From NCBI RefSeq assembly GCF_019801145.1, contig NZ_JAHVJQ010000001.1:434001-498000 (forward strand): a stretch of DNA of 64,000 bases. The letters are read 5' to 3'. A program made the position numbers and the translations under genes. Shown here in pieces: positions 48,527-57,251 of this stretch. The stretch is from Leisingera aquaemixtae. Lineage in GTDB: Bacteria; Pseudomonadota; Alphaproteobacteria; Rhodobacterales; Rhodobacteraceae. The first letter of the stretch is position 1. The number at the start of each line of letters is the position of its first letter. The notes beneath the pieces are model-generated. The model was not told where the DNA came from and searched no databases. It worked only from the letters and a program-made list of their open reading frames with translations.

Positions 48527-50134
48527 ATGTTCACTGCATTGAGGACGCTGCATTCTGAAATTTGCAGCGATGACATTGTTGATCTGTTTCAGAATGACCC
48601 GGACCGCGCTGAAGATTTCAGCGTACGGTTCGAAACGCTTCTGTTTGATTATTCCAAGACCCGGATCACGGCCGGGGTGCGCGCGGCGCTGACTGATCTG
48701 TGCGAGGCGCGGGATGCGGCCGGCAAGCGGGCGGCGATGTTCCAGGGCAAGCCCATTAATGAAACTGAGCAGCGCGCGGTGCTGCACACAGCCCTGCGCG
48801 ACCCGGACGGGCCGGAACTGCTGGTCGATGGCGGGGACATCCGCGCACCGCTGCGCAAGACACTGGAACGGATGGAGAAATTCGCCGCCCGTGTCCGCTC
48901 CGGCGCGATGCAGGGGCCGGGGGGCCGTTTTACCGATGTGGTCAACATCGGCATTGGCGGGTCCGACCTGGGTCCGGTGATGGCCACGCTGGCGCTGGCG
49001 CCCTATCATGACGGTCCGCGCTGCCATTTTGTCTCCAACGTGGATGGCGCCCACATTCATGACATCCTGCAACGGATTGATCCCAAGACAACTTTGGTGA
49101 TTGTGGCCTCCAAGACCTTCACCACGGTCGAGACCATGACCAACGCCGAGACCGCGCGGCGCTGGGTGGAGGACGGCGGCGGTGATCCGGCCCGGCAGTT
49201 CCTGGCGCTGTCCACCTCGGAGAAAGAGACCGCGGCATTCGGAATTCCGCGAAAGCACGTGTTTGGCTTTGAGGACTGGGTCGGCGGCCGCTATTCGGTC
49301 TGGGGGCCGATCGGGCTCAGCGTGATGCTGGCCGTGGGGCCCGAGAACTTCCGTGCTTTCCTGACGGGCGGCAAGTCGATGGATGAGCATTTCCGCAGCG
49401 CCCCCTGGCAGCAGAACATGCCGGCGATGCTGGCGCTGACCGGCATCTGGCACAATCAGGTTTGCGGCTATCCGACCCGCGCGGTGCTGCCCTATGACCA
49501 GCGGCTTCGGCGGCTGCCGGCCTATCTGCAGCAGTTGGAGATGGAGTCGAACGGAAAGTCGGTGGCTATGGACGGATCGCCTTTGACGTATCCGTCCGGC
49601 CCGGTGGTCTGGGGCGAGCCCGGGACCAATGGCCAGCATGCGTTCTATCAGCTGCTTCATCAGGGAACATCGGTCATTCCGGCCGAGTTTCTGGTGGCGG
49701 CCAAGGGTCATGAGCCTGAGCTGGCGCATCATCACAGGCTGCTGGTGGCCAATTGCCTGGCCCAGTCCGAGGCGCTGATGCGCGGCCGCAGCCTGGAGGA
49801 AGCCTGCGCGCTGATGCGGGCCAAGGGCTATGAAGGGGCGGAACTTGAGCGGCAGGCGCGGCACCGTGTGTTTTCCGGCAACCGGCCCTCCACAACGCTG
49901 ATCTACCCGAAGCTTACTCCCTACGTGCTGGGGCAGATCATTGCTCTGTATGAGCACCGGGTGTTTGTCGAGGGCGTGATCCTGGGCATCAATTCCTTCG
50001 ATCAATGGGGCGTGGAGCTTGGCAAGGAGCTGGCGAACACGCTGGGGCCGCTGCTGTCCGGGGAGAAAAATGCTGCGGGCAAGGACGGCTCCACCCGCGC
50101 TTTGGTGGAATTCGTTCGCGCAACCAAGGACTGA
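48527..50134 (+). CDS. pgi: glucose-6-phosphate isomerase
   Basis: 535 aa. The start at 48527 follows GGAAAGG; a longer frame adds ten residues with no support. Interconverts glucose and fructose 6-phosphates. Family signatures: GIGGSDLGPVMAT near residue 145, the VIVASKTFTTVETMTN stretch near 195, FGFEDWVGGRYSVWGPIGLS near 250 (PGI signature 1), and GINSFDQWGVELGKELA near 490 (signature 2). Completes the zwf-pgl-pgi operon. Confidence 0.96.
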   Translation: MFTALRTLHSEICSDDIVDLFQNDPDRAEDFSVRFETLLFDYSKTRITAGVRAALTDLCEARDAAGKRAAMFQGKPINETEQRAVLHTALRDPDGPELLVDGGDIRAPLRKTLERMEKFAARVRSGAMQGPGGRFTDVVNIGIGGSDLGPVMATLALAPYHDGPRCHFVSNVDGAHIHDILQRIDPKTTLVIVASKTFTTVETMTNAETARRWVEDGGGDPARQFLALSTSEKETAAFGIPRKHVFGFEDWVGGRYSVWGPIGLSVMLAVGPENFRAFLTGGKSMDEHFRSAPWQQNMPAMLALTGIWHNQVCGYPTRAVLPYDQRLRRLPAYLQQLEMESNGKSVAMDGSPLTYPSGPVVWGEPGTNGQHAFYQLLHQGTSVIPAEFLVAAKGHEPELAHHHRLLVANCLAQSEALMRGRSLEEACALMRAKGYEGAELERQARHRVFSGNRPSTTLIYPKLTPYVLGQIIALYEHRVFVEGVILGINSFDQWGVELGKELANTLGPLLSGEKNAAGKDGSTRALVEFVRATKD

Positions 50135-50151
50135 CGGAGCCGGAAGAAGCG

Positions 50152-50171
50152 GCGGGGCGTGACCGCCCCGC
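50152..50171. terminator. hairpin between convergent pgi and the secreted protein gene
   Basis: Eight-bp GC stem GCGGGGCG / CGCCCCGC with TGAC loop, no T-run on either side. It lies between convergent genes. Confidence 0.5.
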
Positions 50172-50179
50172 GGCGCGCA

Positions 50180-50662
50180 TCAGGGCAGTGTTACGCTGCT
50201 GGTGATGGTATTGACGAATTTTCCGGTTTCTGGATCGGTCAGGGAGGAGAAGGTTCCGCCCCCCTCGGCGCCCGACCAGGGGCCTGTTCCGCCGGACAGT
50301 TTCCAGCTGCCGGTCAGGGCGCCGGAGGCATCCATGCCTTCGGCGTGCCAGTGCAGCACCACCCTCTCTCCCGCTTTGTCGGTGAAGGCGCAGATACCGC
50401 CGCCGTTCACTCCGCCGGGCGCGGCCTCAACGGCGCCAAAACATGGCCCCGCGGCGCCGTTCATCGGGTGCTCCGCGTCTTCCATCTCAACATTCTCGTA
50501 GGAGCTGCTGGTTTGAATCACCATGTGGCCGTCGGCGATTTCCGTGGCTGAATTGCTTGCGACGCCGGTTCCGGTGCCGCCCTGTTCCCAGGTTGTGCCT
50601 GCAGTCGCGGTTCCGGCGCTGAAAGCGCATAGGATTGCGGCGGCAAAATAGTGACGTGTCAT
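50180..50662 (-). CDS. secreted protein of unknown function
   Basis: 160 aa with an N-terminal signal (MTRHYFAAAILCAFSAGTATA, cut near residue 21). The mature portion is Gly/Ser/Thr-rich and beta-strand prone (WEQGGTGTGVASNSATEIADGHMVIQTSSSYENVEME, TGSWKLSGGTGPWSGAEGGGTFSSLTD), with two cysteines (GPCFG, GGICAF). I do not recognise a family; the GxWxxxGGTGxWxGAxGGGTF pattern resembles short allene-oxide-cyclase-like or lipocalin-like strands. It is monocistronic. Confidence 0.6.
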   Translation of the reverse strand: MTRHYFAAAILCAFSAGTATAGTTWEQGGTGTGVASNSATEIADGHMVIQTSSSYENVEMEDAEHPMNGAAGPCFGAVEAAPGGVNGGGICAFTDKAGERVVLHWHAEGMDASGALTGSWKLSGGTGPWSGAEGGGTFSSLTDPETGKFVNTITSSVTLP

Positions 50663-50805
50663 ACTGGTACCCTCCCAAACTGGCAGCCCTTAAGATGCGG
50701 GCCTGCCGGGTCAGTCTACCACAAACAGGAAGCAGGCGCGCGGCCACAGCGTCGAGGCGGCGAGGCCATGAAAGTGCGCAGCAAGTGCTTGAAAATATGG
50801 GAGGT

Positions 50806-50879
50806 TGGAGCGGGTAGCGGGAATCGAACCCGCGCCTTAAGCTTGGGAAGCTCGCATGATACCATTTCACCATACCCGC
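50806..50879 (-). tRNA. tRNA-Gly (anticodon CCC), CCA encoded
   Basis: On the minus strand the 74-nt cloverleaf has acceptor GCGGGTA / TACCCGC, D-arm GTGA..TCAT, anticodon loop TTCCCAA (anticodon CCC), T-arm GCGGG-TTCGATT-CCCGC, discriminator T and an encoded CCA. In the anticodon stem pair 28-42 is G-U and 27-43 is C-A, a small imperfection. The gap downstream (50663-50805) shows no terminator I can identify and no gene. Confidence 0.92.
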
Positions 50880-50892
50880 TTGTGAGGGCAGG

Positions 50893-50919
50893 ATTATGCC
50901 GCGGCGGCGCCAAGGTCAA
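50893..50919 (-). promoter_or_regulatory. promoter for tRNA-Gly
   Basis: On the minus strand TTGACC (50914-50919) and CATAAT (50893-50898) lie 15 bp apart just upstream of the tRNA. The spacing is short, so a shift of two bases in the -10 (TAATCC) is the alternative. Confidence 0.4.
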
Positions 50920-50952
50920 GGGTGCCGCCGCGAAATTCTTGCCGTTCCCGGA

Positions 50953-53001
50953 TCAGCCGCGGCGGCGGCGGCGGCGGCCGCCGCCAGCGCCTTCGCCGTC
51001 ACCGCCGCCGGTGTTGAAGTTCACCTGCGGCAGGGTCACCACGGTTTCCAGGATCGGGAAGGGCTCGGCTGAGTTCGGGATCGCCGAGGCATTGACGAAA
51101 TGCTCCTGGAAGCGGGGCTCCACGGCGGTTTCGATCTTCTCGATCCGGCGGACGGTTTCCTCGATCTCGCCGCGCGCCTCGGTGTTCAGGAGCGCAATGC
51201 GGGCGCCGGTGCCTGCGGCGTTGCCGGCAGAGGTAACTTTGTCCAGCACGCAGTCGGGGATCATGCCCAGCACCATCGCGTGTTTGGCCGAGATATGCGC
51301 GCCGAAGGCGCCGGCCAGCACCACGCGGTCGACCTTCTCCACGCCGAACTTGTCCATCAGCAGGCGCGCACCGGAATAGAGCGCGGCCTTGGCCATCTGG
51401 ATGGCGCGGATGTCCGGATTGGTGACGGTGATGGTCGGGCCGCCCTCGGCGGATCCGTCCCACAGCATATAGGCGTTGGTGCGCCCGTCCGCGATGCAGC
51501 GCGCGGAGCCCGTCTGCTCGGCGGATCCGATCAGGCCCGAAGCGTCCAGCACACCTGCCAGGCGCATTTCGGCAATCGCCTCGATGATGCCGGAGCCGCA
51601 GATGCCGGTGATGCCGGTGGTGGCGATGGATTCGGAAAATCCGTCCTCGTTCGACCAGACGTCGGAACCGATCACCCGGAAGCGCGGTTCCTTGGTTTCC
51701 GGGTCGATCTCGACGCGTTCGATGGCGCCGGGCGCGGCGCGCTGGCCGCTGGAGATCTGGGCGCCCTCGAAGGCCGGGCCGGTGGGGGAGGAGCAGGCCA
51801 GCACCTTCTCTTTGTTGCCCAGCAGGATCTCGGCGTTGGTGCCAACGTCGACAACCAGCACCAGGTCTTCGGACTTGTCAGGGGCTTCCGACAACGCCAC
51901 TGCGGCGGCATCGGCGCCGACGTGGCCGGCGATGCAGGGCAGCAGGTAGACGCGGGCAGCCGGGTGGATGTTCAGGTCCAGTTCCACCGCGCGCAGCGCC
52001 AGCGCGTTGGAGGTCGCCAGCGCAAACGGGGCCTGGCCCAGTTCAAAGGGATCGATGCCCAGGAAAAGGTGGTGCATCACCGGGTTGCAGACAAAGACCG
52101 CATCCACGATCAGCGCCTTGTCGATTTCCGCCTCAGCCGCGATCTGGGTGAACAGCGCGTTCATGCCTTCGCGCACCGCGCGGGTCATCTCCTGGTCGCC
52201 GCCCTTGTTCATCATCGAATAGGACACCCGGCTCATCAGGTCTTCGCCAAACCGGATCTGAGGGTTCATGATGCCGGAGGAGGCAACAACTTCGCCGGTT
52301 TGCAGATCGCAAAGATGCGCAGCAATGGTGGTGGAGCCGAGGTCGACCGCAAGGCCGTAGACCGAGCCTTCATAATAGCCGGGCCAGATGTGCATGATCT
52401 TGGGCGGGTGGTTCGCATCGCCCAAGTGCACGGCGGCGGTGATTTTCCAGCCGCCCTTGCGCAGCGCAGGCTGCAGCATATGCAGGATATGCAGGTCGGT
52501 CTTGACGCCCTTCAGGTTCCACTGCTGGTCCAGCGCTTCGATCAGCCGCTCCATGTCGCCGGTGGGCTTGTGCATGTCGGGCTCTTCCACCTCGATATAG
52601 AACAGCCGGGTGGAGGGGTTCATGGTGATGTCGCGGGCCTCGGCGCGCTTGCGCACCACCTGGCGGTGGACCTGGCTTTCCGGCGGCACGTCGATCACGA
52701 TGTCGCCCTGCACGGTGGCCTGGCAGCCCAGGCGGCGGCCGTCGATCAGACCGCGCTTGTCCTTGTAGCGCTGCTCAACCTTGTTCCACTCGCTCAGCGC
52801 ACCCTCGGCCACGGTCACGCCGTGTTTGGGGAATTCGCCGTAAGAGGGTGTGATCTGGCACTTGGAGCAGATGCCGCGGCCGCCGCAGACCGAGTCGAGG
52901 TCGACCCCGAGCTGCCGGGCGGCGGTCAGGATCGGCGTGCCCACGGGGAAACGCCCGCGCTTGCCGGAGGGGGTAAACACAACGAGGGGTTCGTCAGTCA
53001 T
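50953..53001 (-). CDS. ASKHA-domain 2Fe-2S corrinoid-activation-type protein
   Basis: 682 aa from the ATG at 53001. The N-terminal ferredoxin-like domain binds a 2Fe-2S cluster (Cys39-x5-Cys45-x2-Cys48 in CGGRGICSKC, and Cys93 in RRLGCQA). It is followed by linker segments and an ASKHA ATPase from about residue 240 (VYGLAVDLGSTTIAAHL), with VDVGTNAEILLGNKEK and a later GSGIIEAIAEM segment. RACo/RamA-type proteins reactivate corrinoid methyltransferases by reducing Co(II). In Rhodobacteraceae the homologs travel with methylamine or glycine-betaine methyltransferases; none is in this window. The last residues are Gly-rich then RRRRRRG. Confidence 0.9.
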   Translation of the reverse strand: MTDEPLVVFTPSGKRGRFPVGTPILTAARQLGVDLDSVCGGRGICSKCQITPSYGEFPKHGVTVAEGALSEWNKVEQRYKDKRGLIDGRRLGCQATVQGDIVIDVPPESQVHRQVVRKRAEARDITMNPSTRLFYIEVEEPDMHKPTGDMERLIEALDQQWNLKGVKTDLHILHMLQPALRKGGWKITAAVHLGDANHPPKIMHIWPGYYEGSVYGLAVDLGSTTIAAHLCDLQTGEVVASSGIMNPQIRFGEDLMSRVSYSMMNKGGDQEMTRAVREGMNALFTQIAAEAEIDKALIVDAVFVCNPVMHHLFLGIDPFELGQAPFALATSNALALRAVELDLNIHPAARVYLLPCIAGHVGADAAAVALSEAPDKSEDLVLVVDVGTNAEILLGNKEKVLACSSPTGPAFEGAQISSGQRAAPGAIERVEIDPETKEPRFRVIGSDVWSNEDGFSESIATTGITGICGSGIIEAIAEMRLAGVLDASGLIGSAEQTGSARCIADGRTNAYMLWDGSAEGGPTITVTNPDIRAIQMAKAALYSGARLLMDKFGVEKVDRVVLAGAFGAHISAKHAMVLGMIPDCVLDKVTSAGNAAGTGARIALLNTEARGEIEETVRRIEKIETAVEPRFQEHFVNASAIPNSAEPFPILETVVTLPQVNFNTGGGDGEGAGGGRRRRRRG

Positions 53002-53147
53002 GCCTGTGGCCTTCTCATTCCGCAATTTAGGCGGAGCATATGGGCTTTTGCGGCAAGCGAAAGGCAATGGGCGGCATTTTCCCGTCTGCCGGCGCCATTT
53101 TCTGAAATTTGATGACTTTGGAATGCTGTTTTTTGCCGCGCCTGCAG

Positions 53148-54314
53148 TCAGTGGCCGGCCTTCGCCTCAACTTCCTCAAGCCACGCCAGAATCTCCGCCC
53201 GGTTGCCGTCGAGCTGCGGGGCAGGGCGGCGGGTGTCCGGGTCAGGCAGGCCGCTCATCTTGATCGGGTTGCCGGCGGACAGGTTTTCCGGGCGGCCGTC
53301 CTTGTCCAGCACATCGACCACCATGTTGCGGGCCAGGATCTGCGGGTCGCGCAGCACCTGATCCACGGTCTGGATCGGGCCGGTGGGAACGCCGGCCTCG
53401 CTCAGCAAGGCGATCCAGTGGGCCTTGGGCTGATCCAGTGTCACAGCTTCGATCAGCCGCTTCAATAGACGCGCGTTTTCGCAGCGCGCAGGATTGGTGG
53501 CAAAGCGCGGGTCCGCGGCGAGCGGCAGCTGCAGGGCATCGCAGAGCCGGGCAAACAGCGCGTCGTTGCCGGCCGCGATCACGAACAGCCCGTCCGAAGC
53601 ATGGAAGGTCTCAAACGGGGTGATCGACGGGTGCCGCGCGCCGGAGGGCTGCGGCGCTTCGCCGGTGACAGACGTGATGGCGATGGCGTGTTCGAGCAGG
53701 GCCAGCTGGCTGTCCAGCATGGCAACGTCGATGAAGCGCCCCTGGCCGGTTTTCTGCACCTCCAGAAGCGCGGTGAGAATGCCGTGGCCAAGGAACATGC
53801 CCGCAACGATGTCGCCGATGGAGGCGCCGACCCGCACCGGTTCGCGGTTCTTTTCGCCGGTGATCGACATGACGCCGCCGCGGGCCTGAACCACCATGTC
53901 ATAGGCCGGTTTCAGGGCGTCGGGGCCGGTGTGGCCAAAGCCCGAGACCGCGCCGTAGATCAGCCGCGGGAACCGGGCGTGCAGGTCTTCCCAGCCGTAG
54001 CCAAGCCGCTGCATCACGCCGGGCCGGTAGTTTTCCAGGAGCACGTCTGCCTGGCCCAGAAGGCGTTCGAAGATTTCGCGGTCCTCCGGCGCCTTCAGAT
54101 CCAGCGCAATGCTTTGCTTGCCGTGGTTGATGGTCGCAAAATAGGCGCTGCTGCCGTTCTTGAAGGGCGGGAAGGCGCGGGTGTCGTCGCCGGTCCCGGG
54201 CCGTTCCACCTTGATCACCCTGGCGCCGAGGTCTGACAGGATCATCGAGCAATAGGGGCCTGCCAGAACATGGGTCAGGTCCAGGATGGTGATGTTTTCC
54301 AAGGGGCCGGGCAT
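53148..54314 (-). CDS. CaiB/BaiF family CoA-transferase
   Basis: 388 aa, the normal family length. ATG at 54314 with AGGA eight bases upstream; the open frame extends far upstream antisense to guaB, which is an artefact of GC-rich DNA. The N-terminal NITILDLTHVLAGPYCSMILSDLGARVIKVERPGTGDDTR is the CoA-binding signature of formyl-CoA/CoA-transferase III, and the catalytic Asp is in PAYDMVVQARGG (around residue 155). The carboxylic substrate is not predictable. The gap to the ASKHA gene (53002-53147) shows nothing recognisable. Confidence 0.93.
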   Translation of the reverse strand: MPGPLENITILDLTHVLAGPYCSMILSDLGARVIKVERPGTGDDTRAFPPFKNGSSAYFATINHGKQSIALDLKAPEDREIFERLLGQADVLLENYRPGVMQRLGYGWEDLHARFPRLIYGAVSGFGHTGPDALKPAYDMVVQARGGVMSITGEKNREPVRVGASIGDIVAGMFLGHGILTALLEVQKTGQGRFIDVAMLDSQLALLEHAIAITSVTGEAPQPSGARHPSITPFETFHASDGLFVIAAGNDALFARLCDALQLPLAADPRFATNPARCENARLLKRLIEAVTLDQPKAHWIALLSEAGVPTGPIQTVDQVLRDPQILARNMVVDVLDKDGRPENLSAGNPIKMSGLPDPDTRRPAPQLDGNRAEILAWLEEVEAKAGH

Positions 54315-54491
54315 GGCAAAATCCTGAATCATTTCTGCAGCTTTACTGATAGCCGCGGCAGCGCCGCGCGCATTGACCCAGATCAGCCGCCCGCCAAAGA
54401 ATTGCTGCGCTGCAGGAATTCTTGCCCCGGGCCTCTTTCCACCCGCAAGGTTCTGTGCCATAGGGTCACCGCCAAACGGGGTTATGCATGA

Positions 54492-55949
<1,458 letters not shown>

Positions 55950-55985
55950 GACCATGATGGCCGCTTGTGACACCGGGGCAGGGGC

Positions 55986-57158
55986 ATGACCCCCGCCGCC
56001 CGCCTGCAGGCGGCCATCGAAATCCTGGATCAGGTGCTGGCGGGGGAACCCGCGGAAAAGGCACTGACCTCCTGGGGGCGCCGCAGCCGCTTTGCCGGGT
56101 CCAAGGACCGCGCGGCAGTGCGCGACCATGTGTTCGACGCGGTGCGCTGCCTGCGCTCGCACGCCGCGCTTGGCGGCAGCCGCAGCGGCCGCGGCCTGAT
56201 TCTGGGCGCGCTGCGCGAGGCGGGGCAGGACCCCGATGAGGTCTTTACAGGCCAAGGCCATGCGCCTGCACCGCTGATTGATGCTGAACGGGTGCCGCCG
56301 CCCGCGCCCTCAGGGCCGGAAGCGCTGGATATTCCCGATTGGCTTTGGCCGGAGTTCAGCGCCAGCCTGGGAGACCAGGCTGAGGCAGCGGCGCTGGCCC
56401 TGCGCAGCCGGGCGCCGGTGCATCTGCGGGTGAACACCGCGCGGGTAACTGTTGAAAAGGCACAGGAAGCACTGGCCGCCGAGGGCATTGCCGCCCGGCC
56501 GCATCCGGCTGCGTCCACCGCACTGGAGGTGACAGACGGCGCGCGGAAGCTGCGCAATGCGCGGGCCTATCAGGACGGTCTGGTGGAGCTTCAGGACGCG
56601 GCAAGCCAGGCGGTGACGGAGCGGCTGCCGCTGCAGGACGGCATGACGGTTCTGGATTATTGCGCAGGCGGCGGCGGCAAGACGCTTGCCATGGCGGCCC
56701 GGGCCAAGATCCAATGTTTTGCCCATGACGCCGATCCCAAGCGGATGAAGGACTTGCCGGAACGTGCGGCGCGGGCAGGGGCGGATGCCACACTGCTATC
56801 CACGCCGGATCTGGCCCGTAAGGGGCCGTTCGATCTGGTTCTGTGCGATGTGCCTTGTTCCGGGTCCGGCTCCTGGCGGCGCGCGCCGGAAGGTAAATGG
56901 CGCCTTACACCTGATGGGCTGGCCGATTTGCAACGGATTCAGGCGGAAATTCTGCGCAAGGCCGCGGCGCTGACCGCTGCTGATGGCGTGCTGGCCTATG
57001 CAACCTGCTCAATGCTCGATGGCGAGAACAGCGGGCAGGTTCAAAGGTTTATCAGCGAGAACCCGGACTGGACGCTGGCCGAGCAGAGGGGCTGGCAGGT
57101 GCAGGATGGCACCGATGGGTTCTTTGTTGCCGTGTTGACGCGCGCAAATACCCGTTGA
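55986..57158 (+). CDS. RsmB-like rRNA (cytosine-C5) methyltransferase
   Basis: 390 aa. The N-terminal region is helical with NusB-like character (ALTSWGRRSRFAGSKDRAAVRDHVFDAVRCLR); the C-terminal class I SAM domain has the motif I loop VLDYCAGGGGKTLAMAA, CDVPCSGSGSWRRAPE with one catalytic cysteine and ATCSMLDGENSGQV with the other, as in NOP2/RsmB enzymes. It methylates a cytosine of rRNA or tRNA; which one cannot be told. The weak GTG/ATG choices make residue 1 uncertain by a few codons. Confidence 0.9.
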   Translation: MTPAARLQAAIEILDQVLAGEPAEKALTSWGRRSRFAGSKDRAAVRDHVFDAVRCLRSHAALGGSRSGRGLILGALREAGQDPDEVFTGQGHAPAPLIDAERVPPPAPSGPEALDIPDWLWPEFSASLGDQAEAAALALRSRAPVHLRVNTARVTVEKAQEALAAEGIAARPHPAASTALEVTDGARKLRNARAYQDGLVELQDAASQAVTERLPLQDGMTVLDYCAGGGGKTLAMAARAKIQCFAHDADPKRMKDLPERAARAGADATLLSTPDLARKGPFDLVLCDVPCSGSGSWRRAPEGKWRLTPDGLADLQRIQAEILRKAAALTAADGVLAYATCSMLDGENSGQVQRFISENPDWTLAEQRGWQVQDGTDGFFVAVLTRANTR

Positions 57159-57187
57159 TAGGGTTTCCGCTGAAAGACCTTTGTTTC

Positions 57188-57203
57188 TTAACGTGGTTTT
57201 AAC
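57188..57203 (+). promoter_or_regulatory. consensus CtrA-binding site upstream of cckA
   Basis: TTAACGTGGTTTTAAC is an exact TTAA-N7-TTAA box (57188-57191 and 57199-57202) located 49 bp before the chosen cckA start and 30 bp after the preceding gene. It is the recognition element of the cell-cycle regulator CtrA, and CckA is the kinase that phosphorylates the CtrA pathway. Confidence 0.65.
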
Positions 57204-57251
57204 CTAAACCGCCGCGTTATGGCGGCAATCAGTACAGACCATGGAGCCGTA

